Positions 18,068 to 25,714 of a DNA stretch of 64,000 bases are shown here, in pieces. Positions within the stretch are counted from its first letter, which is position 1; each line of letters begins with the position of its first letter. This stretch comes from CAVQBP01 sp963740945. GTDB taxonomy: Bacteria > Bacteroidota > Ignavibacteria > Ignavibacteriales > Ignavibacteriaceae. Under the pieces are notes generated by a model, which worked only from the letters and a program-made list of their open reading frames with translations, searched no databases and was not told the DNA's origin. Location of the stretch: NCBI GenBank assembly GCA_963740945.1, contig CAVUGE010000030.1:143193-207192 (forward strand). Direction: 5' to 3'. The position numbers and the translations under genes were made by a program.

Positions 18068-18087
18068 TTTTCCTAAAAGCTATATTT

Positions 18088-18393
18088 TTACCATTTCAAA
18101 ATATTAATTTCATCAATGTTTAAAGTCAATTTATTTCTGAATAATGCAATAATTATAGCTAAGCCTACCGCTGCTTCCGCTGCTGCTACCGTCATAACAA
18201 AAAATACAAATAACTGCCCTACCGAATCTCCCAGATAAGATGAAAAAGTAATAAATGTTAAATTTGCGGAATTTAACATAAGCTCAACTGACATAAAAAC
18301 AATTATTGCATTCCTCCTGGTTATAACTCCGGCTACACCAACAACAAACATGAAAGCACTCAGTATCAAATAATATTCTATCGGGATTGTCAT
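18088..18393 (-). CDS. nuoK: NADH-quinone oxidoreductase subunit K
   Basis: A 101-residue three-helix subunit of complex I. It has IPIEYYLILSAFMFVVGVAGVITRRNAI, the glutamate-bearing MSVELMLNSANLTFITFS and MTVAAAEAAVGLAIIIALFRN, including the two buried glutamates of the NuoK/Nqo11 proton path. Its start lies directly against the restored end of nuoJ (stop at 18396-18398), the normal tight nuoJ-nuoK coupling. Confidence 0.96.
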   Translation of the reverse strand: MTIPIEYYLILSAFMFVVGVAGVITRRNAIIVFMSVELMLNSANLTFITFSSYLGDSVGQLFVFFVMTVAAAEAAVGLAIIIALFRNKLTLNIDEINILKW

Positions 18394-18395
18394 AT

Positions 18396-18912
18396 TTACT
18401 CAAATTTCTTTTTTGCTAAAACCAAAGCTCCGATTGTTGCGGCAAGTAATAAATAACCTGCTGCTTCAAATGGAAGTACATAATTTGAATATAATTCAAA
18501 TCCTATTGATTCAATTGTACCTGCATGAATACTGGCTGACAGTTTGAGCATTCATACCGAAGGTCGGCTTACTGAAAAATATCATATATGCCAGCTGAAG
18601 AAATACAAGCGCAGCAACTATATATGCAAAAATCTTGACATTCTTATTAATTGCAAGTAATTTCTTTTCATGTTCAGGTTTCAACAGCATAATAACAAAT
18701 AAGAAAAGAACCATTATTGCCCCTGCATATACAATAACCTGAGCCACAGCTATAAATTGTGCATTCAGTAATAAATACAATCCGGAAAGTGAGGCAAAAT
18801 TCAAAATTAAAAATAAAGCACTAATAACCGGGTTCATTCTCGTTATCATCAACACAGCAGAAACCGCAGAAACCGCCGCAAAAATTATAAATAAAATGAA
18901 ATCTAAAGACAT
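18396..18912 (-). pseudogene. nuoJ: NADH-quinone oxidoreductase subunit J, interrupted by a single-base frameshift
   Basis: The first 125 or so residues are a good NuoJ: VLMITRMNPVISALFLILNFASLSGLYLLLNAQFIAVAQVIVYAGAIMVLFLFVIMLL. After NAQTVS the frame runs into a stop at 18511. One base away the expected ending is present: ASIHAGTIESIGFELYSNYV then LPFEAAGYLLLAATIGALVLA and KKKFE, stopping at 18396. The whole stretch is 517 bases, one more than a multiple of three, so a single inserted base near 18528-18541 explains it. The repaired protein would be 171 residues, normal for the family. NuoJ is needed for complex I, so a sequence error is as likely as decay. Confidence 0.88.
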
Positions 18913-18920
18913 CTTTCTAT

Positions 18921-18950
18921 CAAGTTCAAGTGTAAATTCAAGTTCAAGAA
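18921..18950. repeat. Hexamer array (CAAGNN)5, left flank of four-helix-bundle gene
   Basis: CAAGTT, CAAGTG, TAAATT, CAAGTT, CAAGAA on the plus strand, just 3' of the four-helix-bundle gene. It is complementary in pattern to the CTTGNN array on the other side. Confidence 0.75.
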
Positions 18951-18957
18951 AATCATT

Positions 18958-19356
18958 TTAATTATTCTCAATTTCTGAATTATAATCAATATTATTTTCA
19001 TAAACCCTATTAGAATTACTTTTTATCAAACCAATTAACATTGAAACAATTTCATACAAAAGTTTTTTACCTTCAGAATGTTCCACATCAGATATTTTTT
19101 CCTTTTTAAGAAGTATATCTAAAGCTGCCGCACATTCAAGTGCAGAACCCCTTGAAATATCAAAAAATTTACATTTATCTTTAGGAGTATATTTTCCTGT
19201 TCCTTCAGCAAGATTTAATGATATGGAAGTTGATGCTTCATCAAGATGTTCAATAACACTTATTCTATATTTAAATCTCTGAAGAATAGGTTCGATTACC
19301 TCAATAAATTTCAAAGACTTTTGATAGACATTTAATTTTTCATGATCGAAATACAT
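18958..19356 (-). CDS. Four-helix-bundle protein (23S rRNA intervening-sequence protein family)
   Basis: A 132-residue all-helical protein with the S23/IVP pattern: LNVYQKSLKFIEVIEPILQRF, VIEHLDEASTSISLNLAEGTG (family hallmark), FFDISRGSALECAAALDILLKK and a last helix ending in an asparagine-rich tail. Members were first seen in intervening sequences of 23S rRNA and are common as stand-alone genes of unknown role; the fold is shared with the Avd protein of diversity-generating retroelements, but no reverse transcriptase or variable repeats are present here. It sits between nuoJ and asnS, flanked on both sides by hexamer arrays, which suggests insertion as a unit. Confidence 0.9.
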   Translation of the reverse strand: MYFDHEKLNVYQKSLKFIEVIEPILQRFKYRISVIEHLDEASTSISLNLAEGTGKYTPKDKCKFFDISRGSALECAAALDILLKKEKISDVEHSEGKKLLYEIVSMLIGLIKSNSNRVYENNIDYNSEIENN

Positions 19357-19363
19357 TTATGTC

Positions 19364-19411
19364 CTTGCACTTACTCTTACTCTTGCTCTTGCTCTTGAAC
19401 TTGCTCTTATC
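19364..19411. repeat. Hexamer array (CTTNNN)8, right flank of four-helix-bundle gene
   Basis: CTTGCA, CTTACT, CTTACT, CTTGCT, CTTGCT, CTTGAA, CTTGCT, CTTATC. It runs from just before the start of the four-helix-bundle gene into the stop codon of asnS. On the coding strand it reads as NNCAAG/NNTAAG units and can pair with the array at 18921-18950. Confidence 0.75.
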
Positions 19412-20705
19412 AAGGAGTATTCCTGTAAATCATTCTCGGAAACGGTATCGTCTCCCTAACATGATCCAGCCCGCAAATCCATCCAACAGTTCTTTCCAGA
19501 CCGAGACCGAAACCTGAATGAGGAACAGAACCATACCTTCTCAAATCAAGATACCATTCAAAGGCCTCCTGCGGGAGATTATGCTCTTTAATTCTCTCTA
19601 ACAAAGCATCTAAGTTATCCTCTCTCTGGCTGCCTCCGATTATTTCCCCGTAACCTTCAGGCGCAAGCACATCAACAGCAAGAGCAAGTTTTTCATTCTC
19701 CGGATCTCTTTTCATATAAAAAGCTTTAACTGCAGAAGGATACCTATGAACCATTACCGGTCTGTCAAAGTTTTCCGATATTACCGTTTCATCTGTACCG
19801 CCGAAATCATTCCCGTATTCAAAACTAACATCTGCTTTTTTAAGAATTTCTACTGCTTCATCATAAGAAATTCTCGGCAGAGGTCTTTTCACATTTTGCA
19901 GTTTGGTAGTATCTCTTTCCAGCACTTTTAATTCTTCTTCTTTCTCTTTAAGTAAGGTCTGTACAACATATTCTAAAAATTCTTCTGCCAGATCCATGTC
20001 ATCATTCAAATCTGCAAATGCTACTTCCGGTTCAACCATCCAGAACTCTGTCAAATGCCTTCTTGTTTTCGATTTCTCTGCCCGGAAAGTAGGACCGAAG
20101 GTATAGACTGAACCTAAAGCTAATGCACCGGCTTCAGCATAAAGCTGGCCTGATTGTGTTAAGTATGCTTTTCCCAGATCAAAGTACTCTGTCTCAAACA
20201 ACGTGGAAGTTCCTTCAACAGCATTCGGAGTTAGAATCGGAGGATCCATCAGTGTGAATCCTTTCCCGTCAAAGAAATCTCTGATAGCTTTTACAATCCT
20301 GTGACGGATTTTCAAAATAGCTACCTGTTTGCTTGATCTTAACCATAGATGCCTATGATCCATTAAGAATTCAATTCCATGATCCTTAGGAGTAATCGGG
20401 TAATCGTGTGCTTCGGATATGATCTTCAAATCAGTAGCATCTAATTCAAAACCACCCGGTGCTCTCGGCTCTGCTTTAACTTTTCCGGTAACTTCAATTG
20501 AAGATTCCTGTCCTATCCTATCGGCTGTTTCAAAGACTTCATCGGTAACATTCCCTTTAAAATAGACACATTGGAGATACCCGGTGCCGTCTCTTAAAAT
20601 TAGAAATTTTATCTTACCGCTTGACCTTTTGTTGAATAGCCACCCCTTTAATGTAATTTCCCTGCCTACATATTCAGATAGACCGCTTATTAAGATTCTC
20701 TGCAT
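19410..20705 (-). CDS. asnS: Asparaginyl-tRNA synthetase
   Basis: A 431-residue class IIb aminoacyl-tRNA synthetase that charges tRNA-Asn in the cytoplasm. An N-terminal OB-fold anticodon-binding domain (about 10-105, VGREITLKGWLFNKRSSGKI) is followed by the catalytic core with motif 2 (FRAEKSKTRRHLTEFWMVEPEV) and motif 3 (GFGLGLERTVGWICGL). DPPILTPNAVEGTSTLFE and the lack of the bacterial AspRS insertion favour AsnRS over AspRS. Its stop codon TGA (19410-19412) overlaps the hexamer array. Confidence 0.93.
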   Translation of the reverse strand: MQRILISGLSEYVGREITLKGWLFNKRSSGKIKFLILRDGTGYLQCVYFKGNVTDEVFETADRIGQESSIEVTGKVKAEPRAPGGFELDATDLKIISEAHDYPITPKDHGIEFLMDHRHLWLRSSKQVAILKIRHRIVKAIRDFFDGKGFTLMDPPILTPNAVEGTSTLFETEYFDLGKAYLTQSGQLYAEAGALALGSVYTFGPTFRAEKSKTRRHLTEFWMVEPEVAFADLNDDMDLAEEFLEYVVQTLLKEKEEELKVLERDTTKLQNVKRPLPRISYDEAVEILKKADVSFEYGNDFGGTDETVISENFDRPVMVHRYPSAVKAFYMKRDPENEKLALAVDVLAPEGYGEIIGGSQREDNLDALLERIKEHNLPQEAFEWYLDLRRYGSVPHSGFGLGLERTVGWICGLDHVRETIPFPRMIYRNTP

Positions 20706-20945
20706 TAATCGTCTTGTTATCTTTCAAAAAATTTAATCATCAAATATATATACAGGTCTATATAAAAGCAAAAAAAAGCAAGTAATTTTGAATTTGTCTC
20801 CCCGAAACTCATTGCTGTCTTTTAACTCAATCTATTGCGTTCACTTTTACTAAACTGAATTGCCGTCAACTTTAGCTGCCGGAAAAATAAAAACACAAAA
20901 CTTAGAGGCTTTAGCCGCATAAATTTATCTATAAAATAAAAATAT
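20706..20945. other. Spacer upstream of asnS
   Basis: AT-rich, no coding potential seen. It contains GTCAACTTTAGCTGCCGG and GAGGCTTTAGCCGCATAAATTTATCT, degenerate forms of the dispersed spacer modules described at 27.3 and 49.5 kb. The asnS promoter should lie here but no convincing box could be picked out. Confidence 0.4.
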
Positions 20946-21079
20946 AAAGATGACATCTTTAAAAAGAAAAATTCATTCTCGATTTTTTATTAAATTGTAA
21001 GTTAAGATATTACTTATTATTAAAAAGTAAAGATGTCATCTTTCAAATACCGATCCTTGCGAAATTTAAGTAACTTAAC
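20946..21079 (+). repeat. Palindrome-bounded intergenic element, copy 2
   Basis: AAAGATGACATCTTT at 20946-20960 and AAAGATGTCATCTTT at 21029-21043; core contains TTAAATTGTAAGTTAAGATA; right flank CAAATACCGATCCTTGC then AAGTAACTTAAC. Beyond it, 21091-21120 carries CTGTCATTCTGAACCAAGTG, another dispersed sequence also present at 32051. Confidence 0.85.
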
Positions 21080-21174
21080 TATGTGCAAAACTGTCATTCT
21101 GAACCAAGTGAAGAATCTTTTCTAACAGCCATCTAACAGCCGTTAAACCCATCCTAACTCCACTATAAACCTGC

Positions 21175-22005
21175 TCAAAAAGAATAGACTAGACTTAACC
21201 CCATTGAATGAACTCCCGCTGCCGGCAAAATAATTAATGAACTCTCATCTTTACTTTCTTGACATTCATTGTATTTTACTATCGCATTCCCGATTACCGT
21301 ACTGATTGCCGCTCCTAAAAATGTATCCGAAAACCAATGATTGTCTGTATAAATCCGCTGATACATTGTTAATCCGGCTAAGCTGTATAATGCGATTGAC
21401 GCATAAGTATTTTTAATCCTTGCAGCCAGTACTGAAGATATTGCAAAAGCAACCGCCGCATGACCTGAAGGTAAAGAAATAAAATCATTATTTAGACTAA
21501 AGTTGAAAAGGTCATAAGGTCCTTTACCTGTATAAGGTCTCGCTCTTCCTAGTCCTACCTTAAGGACTGTTGTAATAATCCCGGTATAAGCCAACGTTTC
21601 TAAAAACATTCTCCCCGTTTCAGATATCTCATTATTATTGATTATTTTCCCTGTAAAATATGTCGCTCCCGATAATATTATCATGTAGGATGCAGTTCCA
21701 TAATATCCCCCAATTTTAACAAGATCGTCCATAGTTTTATTATGATTCTTTGCTGCCGTCTCCCTGATACTTTTATCAAACAAAAAAGAGCCGGCAGTAA
21801 TTCCTGCAATTCCCCCTAAACAAATCCAGTCTTTTGTTGTGAAATCAGCAGGTGCTTTAAATAATCTTATGCCGTCTTTTATACCAGAATTAATATCCTG
21901 GATTACTGAAGTATGAACTGTATCGTTACAATTATCCTGTCCGAAGATTTTGATATTATAAAAAAAGATTAAAATAATAAGGCTGAAAATAAGTCGTTTT
22001 GTCAA
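21175..22005 (-). CDS. PAP2 superfamily membrane phosphatase
   Basis: A 276-residue protein with an N-terminal signal or anchor (residues 4-22), several membrane segments and the three acid-phosphatase motifs: KVGLGRARPYTG (KxxxxxxRP), SLPSGHAAVAF (PSGH) and RIYTDNHWFSDTFLGA (RxxxxxHxxxD). Such enzymes hydrolyse lipid phosphates such as undecaprenyl diphosphate or phosphatidic acid on the outer face of the inner membrane. The preceding IRETAAKNHNKTMDDLVKIGGYYG block is common in Bacteroidota members. Substrate is unknown. No operon partner. Confidence 0.9.
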   Translation of the reverse strand: MTKRLIFSLIILIFFYNIKIFGQDNCNDTVHTSVIQDINSGIKDGIRLFKAPADFTTKDWICLGGIAGITAGSFLFDKSIRETAAKNHNKTMDDLVKIGGYYGTASYMIILSGATYFTGKIINNNEISETGRMFLETLAYTGIITTVLKVGLGRARPYTGKGPYDLFNFSLNNDFISLPSGHAAVAFAISSVLAARIKNTYASIALYSLAGLTMYQRIYTDNHWFSDTFLGAAISTVIGNAIVKYNECQESKDESSLIILPAAGVHSMGLSLVYSF

Positions 22006-22031
22006 GTTGTTATTTAAAATGATGATAATAA

Positions 22032-22190
22032 TTAGTTAGTGAAGTTACACAGATGTAAAGATGACATCTTTAAAAGGAAAAATCATTTTCAACTTTTATT
22101 AAAATGTAAATGCAGATAAAACCTAATTTTTAAAAATTAAAGATGCCATCTTTCAAATACCATCTTTTGTGTAAATTCTGTTAGTTAATT
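22032..22190 (+). repeat. Palindrome-bounded intergenic element, copy 3 (most complete ends)
   Basis: AAAGATGACATCTTT at 22057-22071 and AAAGATGCCATCTTT (one change) at 22139-22153; core contains TTATTAAAATGTAAATGCAGATAAAA. Outer ends are related inverted sequences: TTAGTGAAGTTACACA on the left and TGTGTAAATTCTGTTAGTTAA on the right. The right end contains the stop codon of the next gene (TAA, 22185-22187). Confidence 0.85.
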
Positions 22191-22814
22191 ATGACATGAA
22201 CAATTTAATTCATTATCCTTTGCTTTTTCTAACGACTCCTTCCCTTCCCTAAACGAATAGTATGCAATCCCTAATGAACCAAGTATATCAAAATATCCTA
22301 TTGCTGTAAATTTATATAATAAACTTGAAACCAAAAGAATTATCGATAAATTAAAACATGTTTTCGTACACTGAGCATCTTCTATAATTGCATCGGAATT
22401 CAGTTCTTTACCTACTTTCAATTTTGATTTCATTAAAAAATACATAGCTAATATAGAAATAATAGAGATCAAAATTCCAGGCAATGCAGTAACCGGTTTA
22501 GTATTGTTAACAATATTAATAATTGACCCGGTTACTAAACCAGCCGTTAATATATAGAAACCGATCCCGGTTATTCTCAAAGCAGTACTTTCAAATTCAT
22601 CTCTATTCTCATGAGAAGAATTTTTAATTCTAATGATCATGTGAAATATTCCAATTCCGGAAATTACTTCGACAAAACTATCTACACCAAACCCGAATAA
22701 TGCAAGTGTTTGATCATTCAACCCGAAAAAGATAGATACAACCCCTTCTGCAATATTATAAACAATGGTTATGATGCTTAGGATTAAAGCACTATTAATT
22801 AGCTTCTTATTCAT
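22185..22814 (-). CDS. Cation-efflux (CDF)-like membrane protein
   Basis: A 209-residue membrane protein with about six helices. SALILSIITIVYNIAEGVVSIFFG and ALFGFGVDSFVEVISGIGIFHMI match the first helices of cation diffusion facilitators, including the FGVDSFVE aspartate in place of the usual HxxxD metal site. It lacks the C-terminal cytoplasmic domain, ending instead in CSCHN. A cysteine pair in DAQCTKTCFNLS may bind metal. Substrate is unknown; short CDF-like proteins of this type are widespread. Its stop codon lies inside the repeat element to its right. Confidence 0.7.
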   Translation of the reverse strand: MNKKLINSALILSIITIVYNIAEGVVSIFFGLNDQTLALFGFGVDSFVEVISGIGIFHMIIRIKNSSHENRDEFESTALRITGIGFYILTAGLVTGSIINIVNNTKPVTALPGILISIISILAMYFLMKSKLKVGKELNSDAIIEDAQCTKTCFNLSIILLVSSLLYKFTAIGYFDILGSLGIAYYSFREGKESLEKAKDNELNCSCHN

Positions 22815-23183
22815 TTAAATATTTTAATTGCCGTTTTAACGGATATAAAATCACATCTTTATAACAAAGATAAACATTAAACTTTGAAAGAAATATCTAG
22901 TACTTAGAAAATTTTTATAAAAAAAGTTATATCTGTCCAAAATAAAATCAACTCCCGCTCTGCTTTTTATCAATTTTTGAACGCCGAAGGTATGTTATTA
23001 TTATAGATAATATAAAATAGCAGTAATATTCTAACCCCGTAGGGTGAAATAAATCTATGGTTACTCAATATAAACATAAATGGATATGATTTATTACCCT
23101 TTCATTGGTGATATTAAACATTGAATAATTAAATTTTAATTCGTAATAATCAGTATAGTTACTATAATTTATGGAAGGTCTAA
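22815..23183. other. Spacer with degenerate dispersed modules; leader of response regulator
   Basis: No coding potential seen. It contains CGCCGAAGGTATGTTATTATT and then CCCCGTAGGGTGAAATA at 22980-23055, diverged copies of the module seen at 49640-49680. The receiver-only gene has no strong Shine-Dalgarno; AAGG lies about 10 bases before its ATG. Confidence 0.45.
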
Positions 23184-23564
23184 ATGAAAAAAGAAAATGA
23201 TATCCTAATTGCCGAAGATGATTTTGTAATCGCGCTTGATATAAGGAAATATCTAGAAAATCTGGGTTACAATATTTCTAATGTTGTTTCAAGGGGCGAG
23301 GAATTATTGACTAAAGCAAGTGAAGAAAGACCCGGCTTGATCATAAGCGATATAAACTTAAAAGGTGAGCTGGATGGCATTGAAGCTATTGCCCGTTTAT
23401 CGGAAAAAATATCAATTCCCTATATCTTTGTTACAGCATATGACGATTATGAGAGGATTATCGAAATTTATAATCTGGAACCATTAGCCTTTATTAAAAA
23501 ACCAATTAACTATATAGAATTATCCGACTGCCTTTATAAGTCTGATATTGGTAATCGCAGCTAA
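23184..23564 (+). CDS. Receiver-only response regulator
   Basis: A 126-residue stand-alone REC domain. The acidic pocket (E11, D12, D13 in IAEDDF), phospho-acceptor D56 (LIISDINLKGELDG), the conserved threonine (FVTAYDD) and lysine (FIKKPINY) are all in place. The DINLxGxxDGIE pattern is typical of receivers paired with PAS-type histidine kinases. There is no output domain, so it acts by protein contact or as a phosphate shuttle. No kinase is adjacent; the gene converges on an unknown gene with 12 bases between stops. Confidence 0.9.
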   Translation: MKKENDILIAEDDFVIALDIRKYLENLGYNISNVVSRGEELLTKASEERPGLIISDINLKGELDGIEAIARLSEKISIPYIFVTAYDDYERIIEIYNLEPLAFIKKPINYIELSDCLYKSDIGNRS

Positions 23565-23576
23565 TTCTTAGAAATA

Positions 23577-24293
23577 TTAAGCTGATGCTACCATTGTCAT
23601 TAATTTTCTTTTGGCAACCGGAAAAATTGTTTCGTCAAAAGGAAAATCAAGATCAGTATCGCACATAAAAGTTGCGGGATTCGGTAAATCTGTATACTGC
23701 TTTATCAAATCAAGCTTTATCGATTCGGGTGATTTTTCCACAAATTTTTTTTCTATTTCTTGAATCAGCTTGGTTTTCAAAGACCTGTATTTTTCACTTT
23801 CGGAAGAAAATATTGTAGACTCAAACCTGTGCACCTGTATTTTCGAATCCTTGTTGCTGGGCACTAAAAAATAACCCTCGTTCTTATTTAGTGGTACAAG
23901 CCCTACATTCTCTATTTCGATATTATTTTCTACAAAATCGTATAGGATTATTGCTTCTTCTATTTCATTTTTAATTAATGGATAAGCCCAATTAATTAAT
24001 TCAAATAAAAATTCAACATCAGGCTCAAACTTTCCAATCGTTTCAAAGTTAACTTTCTGGTTTTTTAGATCGAATTCTTTTATATGCTTGGGGAAAGCCT
24101 CTTTCAGCTTCGATTTATTTTCAATGATATTTTCCAGTATTGAAGCTAAGTGAATTAATTCTGCAAGAGTTGGATAAACCTTCTTTTTAGTTAACTCGGA
24201 ATGATATTCTTTGATACCTCCCAATACTCTATATTGATTCATCTCTAAATCTCTGTCCGCCGATAAAAACGTCTCTAACTTCAAGCCTTCCAT
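23577..24293 (-). CDS. Hypothetical cytoplasmic protein
   Basis: A 238-residue soluble, acidic, mostly helical protein (MEGLKLETFLSADRDLEMNQYRVLGGIKEYHSEL... VAKRKLMTMVASA). It has one central beta-like segment (IENVGLVPLNKNEGYFLVPSN) and a proline-aromatic motif LPNPATFMCDTDLDFPFDETIFPVAKRKL near the end. It has no signal peptide or membrane helix. I do not recognise a family. It converges on the receiver-only gene, which gives no functional hint beyond possible overlap of transcripts. Confidence 0.6.
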   Translation of the reverse strand: MEGLKLETFLSADRDLEMNQYRVLGGIKEYHSELTKKKVYPTLAELIHLASILENIIENKSKLKEAFPKHIKEFDLKNQKVNFETIGKFEPDVEFLFELINWAYPLIKNEIEEAIILYDFVENNIEIENVGLVPLNKNEGYFLVPSNKDSKIQVHRFESTIFSSESEKYRSLKTKLIQEIEKKFVEKSPESIKLDLIKQYTDLPNPATFMCDTDLDFPFDETIFPVAKRKLMTMVASA

Positions 24294-24564
24294 ATCATTA
24301 CCTTTCTTTTATTTTTAGAACACAATTTTTATGCCACAATAAAATTACATGACAAACGTCTTTGAACAGGTTCAAATAAACGAAAATGAGTAATAATAAT
24401 TCAGTTAACCGCTTAAGAATTCTACTTTTATGTAAATTACATAAATCGATCGAAAAAGTACATGTTAATTATTAAAAACAGAAGTGTATGTATTTTTAAT
24501 CATGTAATAATTTCCGCTTCAGCCAAATGCATTGAATATAATAGGTAAGTAAAGTTACACAAAG
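24294..24564. other. Spacer between divergent genes
   Basis: No gene seen. It includes GTATTTTTAATCATGTAAT (24491-24509), which resembles sequences right of element copy 1 (about 942-959) and at 24888-24908, possibly an outer part of the palindrome-bounded element. Confidence 0.35.
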
Positions 24565-24680
24565 TAAGATGACATCTTTAAAAAGAAAATCATTTCATTA
24601 TTTAACTAAAATGTAATTATAGCTAATACCTTTTAAAAAGAATAAAGATGTCATCTTTCAAATATCCATTCTTGTATTAC
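24541..24680 (+). repeat. Palindrome-bounded intergenic element, copy 4
   Basis: TAAGATGACATCTTT at 24565-24579 (first base changed) and AAAGATGTCATCTTT at 24644-24658; core contains AACTAAAATGTAATTATAGCT. The left flank GTAAAGTTACACA matches the outer end of copies 3 and 6; the right flank is CAAATATCCATTCTTG. Confidence 0.85.
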
Positions 24681-24722
24681 CATCCAATATTCCAAATTTC
24701 CATTATTCCTCCCCCCGAAAGT

Positions 24723-24798
24723 CCATTAATGACCACTAAATAGACTATTTAATGACTACAATAGACCATTGACCCGACTACCCGACTATTGAATGACA
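24723..24798. repeat. Degenerate short-period array (AATGACY / ATAGACY)
   Basis: Successive units AATGACC, AATAGACT, AATGACT, AATAGACC, ATTGACC, CGACT, CCGACT, GAATGAC. It is noncoding and lies upstream of the Yip1-like gene. Confidence 0.5.
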
Positions 24799-24965
24799 AT
24801 CTGCTCTGCCGATCTTTTTCATACAATATTCCAAAACTCCACTACTACATTACTTCTATGTTATCGTTTGCTTAACTTCTATGATTAATGTAATTTTAAT
24901 CACGTAATTATCCTTCGTTAATAAATTTATATCTATTTCCAATTAATAATAGAGGAGCCAAAATC

Positions 24966-25559
24966 ATGAACCTTGTTGACAGAGCTAAAAACATTTTGTT
25001 TTCCCCGGCTTCTGAATGGGAAACTATTAAAGTAGAACCAATTACAATCAACGAACTGTTTACCAGGTATGCAGTTATTCTAGCTGCTATTCCTGCTGTT
25101 GCAGGTTTAATTGGGTATACTGTTTTTGGGATTTCTTTTGGTTTAGGTAGAATTACTCTTGGAATGGGAACAACGATTACATGGGCTATTTTAACTTACA
25201 TTTTATCACTTGTAAGTGTTTATATCTTGGGTTGGATAATAGATGCCCTTGCACCTTCTTTCGGATCAACAAAAGACTTAGTTGCTTCCATGAAAGTTGC
25301 TGTCTTTTCATATACAGCAGCATGGGTTGGCGGAATATTCCATATCATTCCATACCTATCGGTGCTTGCCGGTCTTATAAGTATATACAGTTTAGTCCTT
25401 CTGTATATGGGCCTTAAAAGAGTCAAGTCAGTTCCTGATGATAAAATGGTTGGATATTTCGTTGTTATAATAGTAATTGCAATAGTGTTATACTTTATTA
25501 TCGGAGCAATCGTAGGAGCAGTAGTATTCAGCGGCTACATGGTAAGCTCAGGCATATAA
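24966..25559 (+). CDS. Yip1 family membrane protein
   Basis: A 197-residue protein with a short cytoplasmic start, MNLVDRAKNILFSPASEWETIKVEP, the hallmark of bacterial Yip1-domain proteins, followed by five hydrophobic helices, among them YAVILAAIPAVAGLIGYTVFG, TYILSLVSVYILGWIIDALAP, KVAVFSYTAAWVGGIFHIIPYLSVLAGL and a final glycine-rich helix. Function in bacteria is unknown. A good ribosome site, GAGGAG, lies 7 bases before the ATG, stronger than at most genes here. It ends at a strong terminator. Confidence 0.85.
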   Translation: MNLVDRAKNILFSPASEWETIKVEPITINELFTRYAVILAAIPAVAGLIGYTVFGISFGLGRITLGMGTTITWAILTYILSLVSVYILGWIIDALAPSFGSTKDLVASMKVAVFSYTAAWVGGIFHIIPYLSVLAGLISIYSLVLLYMGLKRVKSVPDDKMVGYFVVIIVIAIVLYFIIGAIVGAVVFSGYMVSSGI

Positions 25560-25585
25560 TTTAAATTTTAGAATCTCTTTAATTT

Positions 25586-25611
25586 AACCCGCAGTAATCA
25601 AACTGCGGGTT
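25586..25611 (+). terminator. Rho-independent terminator
   Basis: AACCCGCAGT, loop AATCAA, ACTGCGGGTT, then TCTAATT: a perfect 10-bp stem directly after the Yip1-like gene. Confidence 0.9.
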
Positions 25612-25714
25612 TCTAATTAATCCCATTCACCGTCTTTTCGTCTCTCTTCTTCTCTGCCTTTCGCCATGCGCTTCCTGTCCCGTGAAGCGAAGCGAAACCG
25701 GATTCACTTCGCAT

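Noticed and set aside
18958..19356. Diversity-generating retroelement (Avd-like four-helix bundle)
   Set aside because: No reverse transcriptase, template repeat or variable-repeat target gene is visible in the surrounding sequence.
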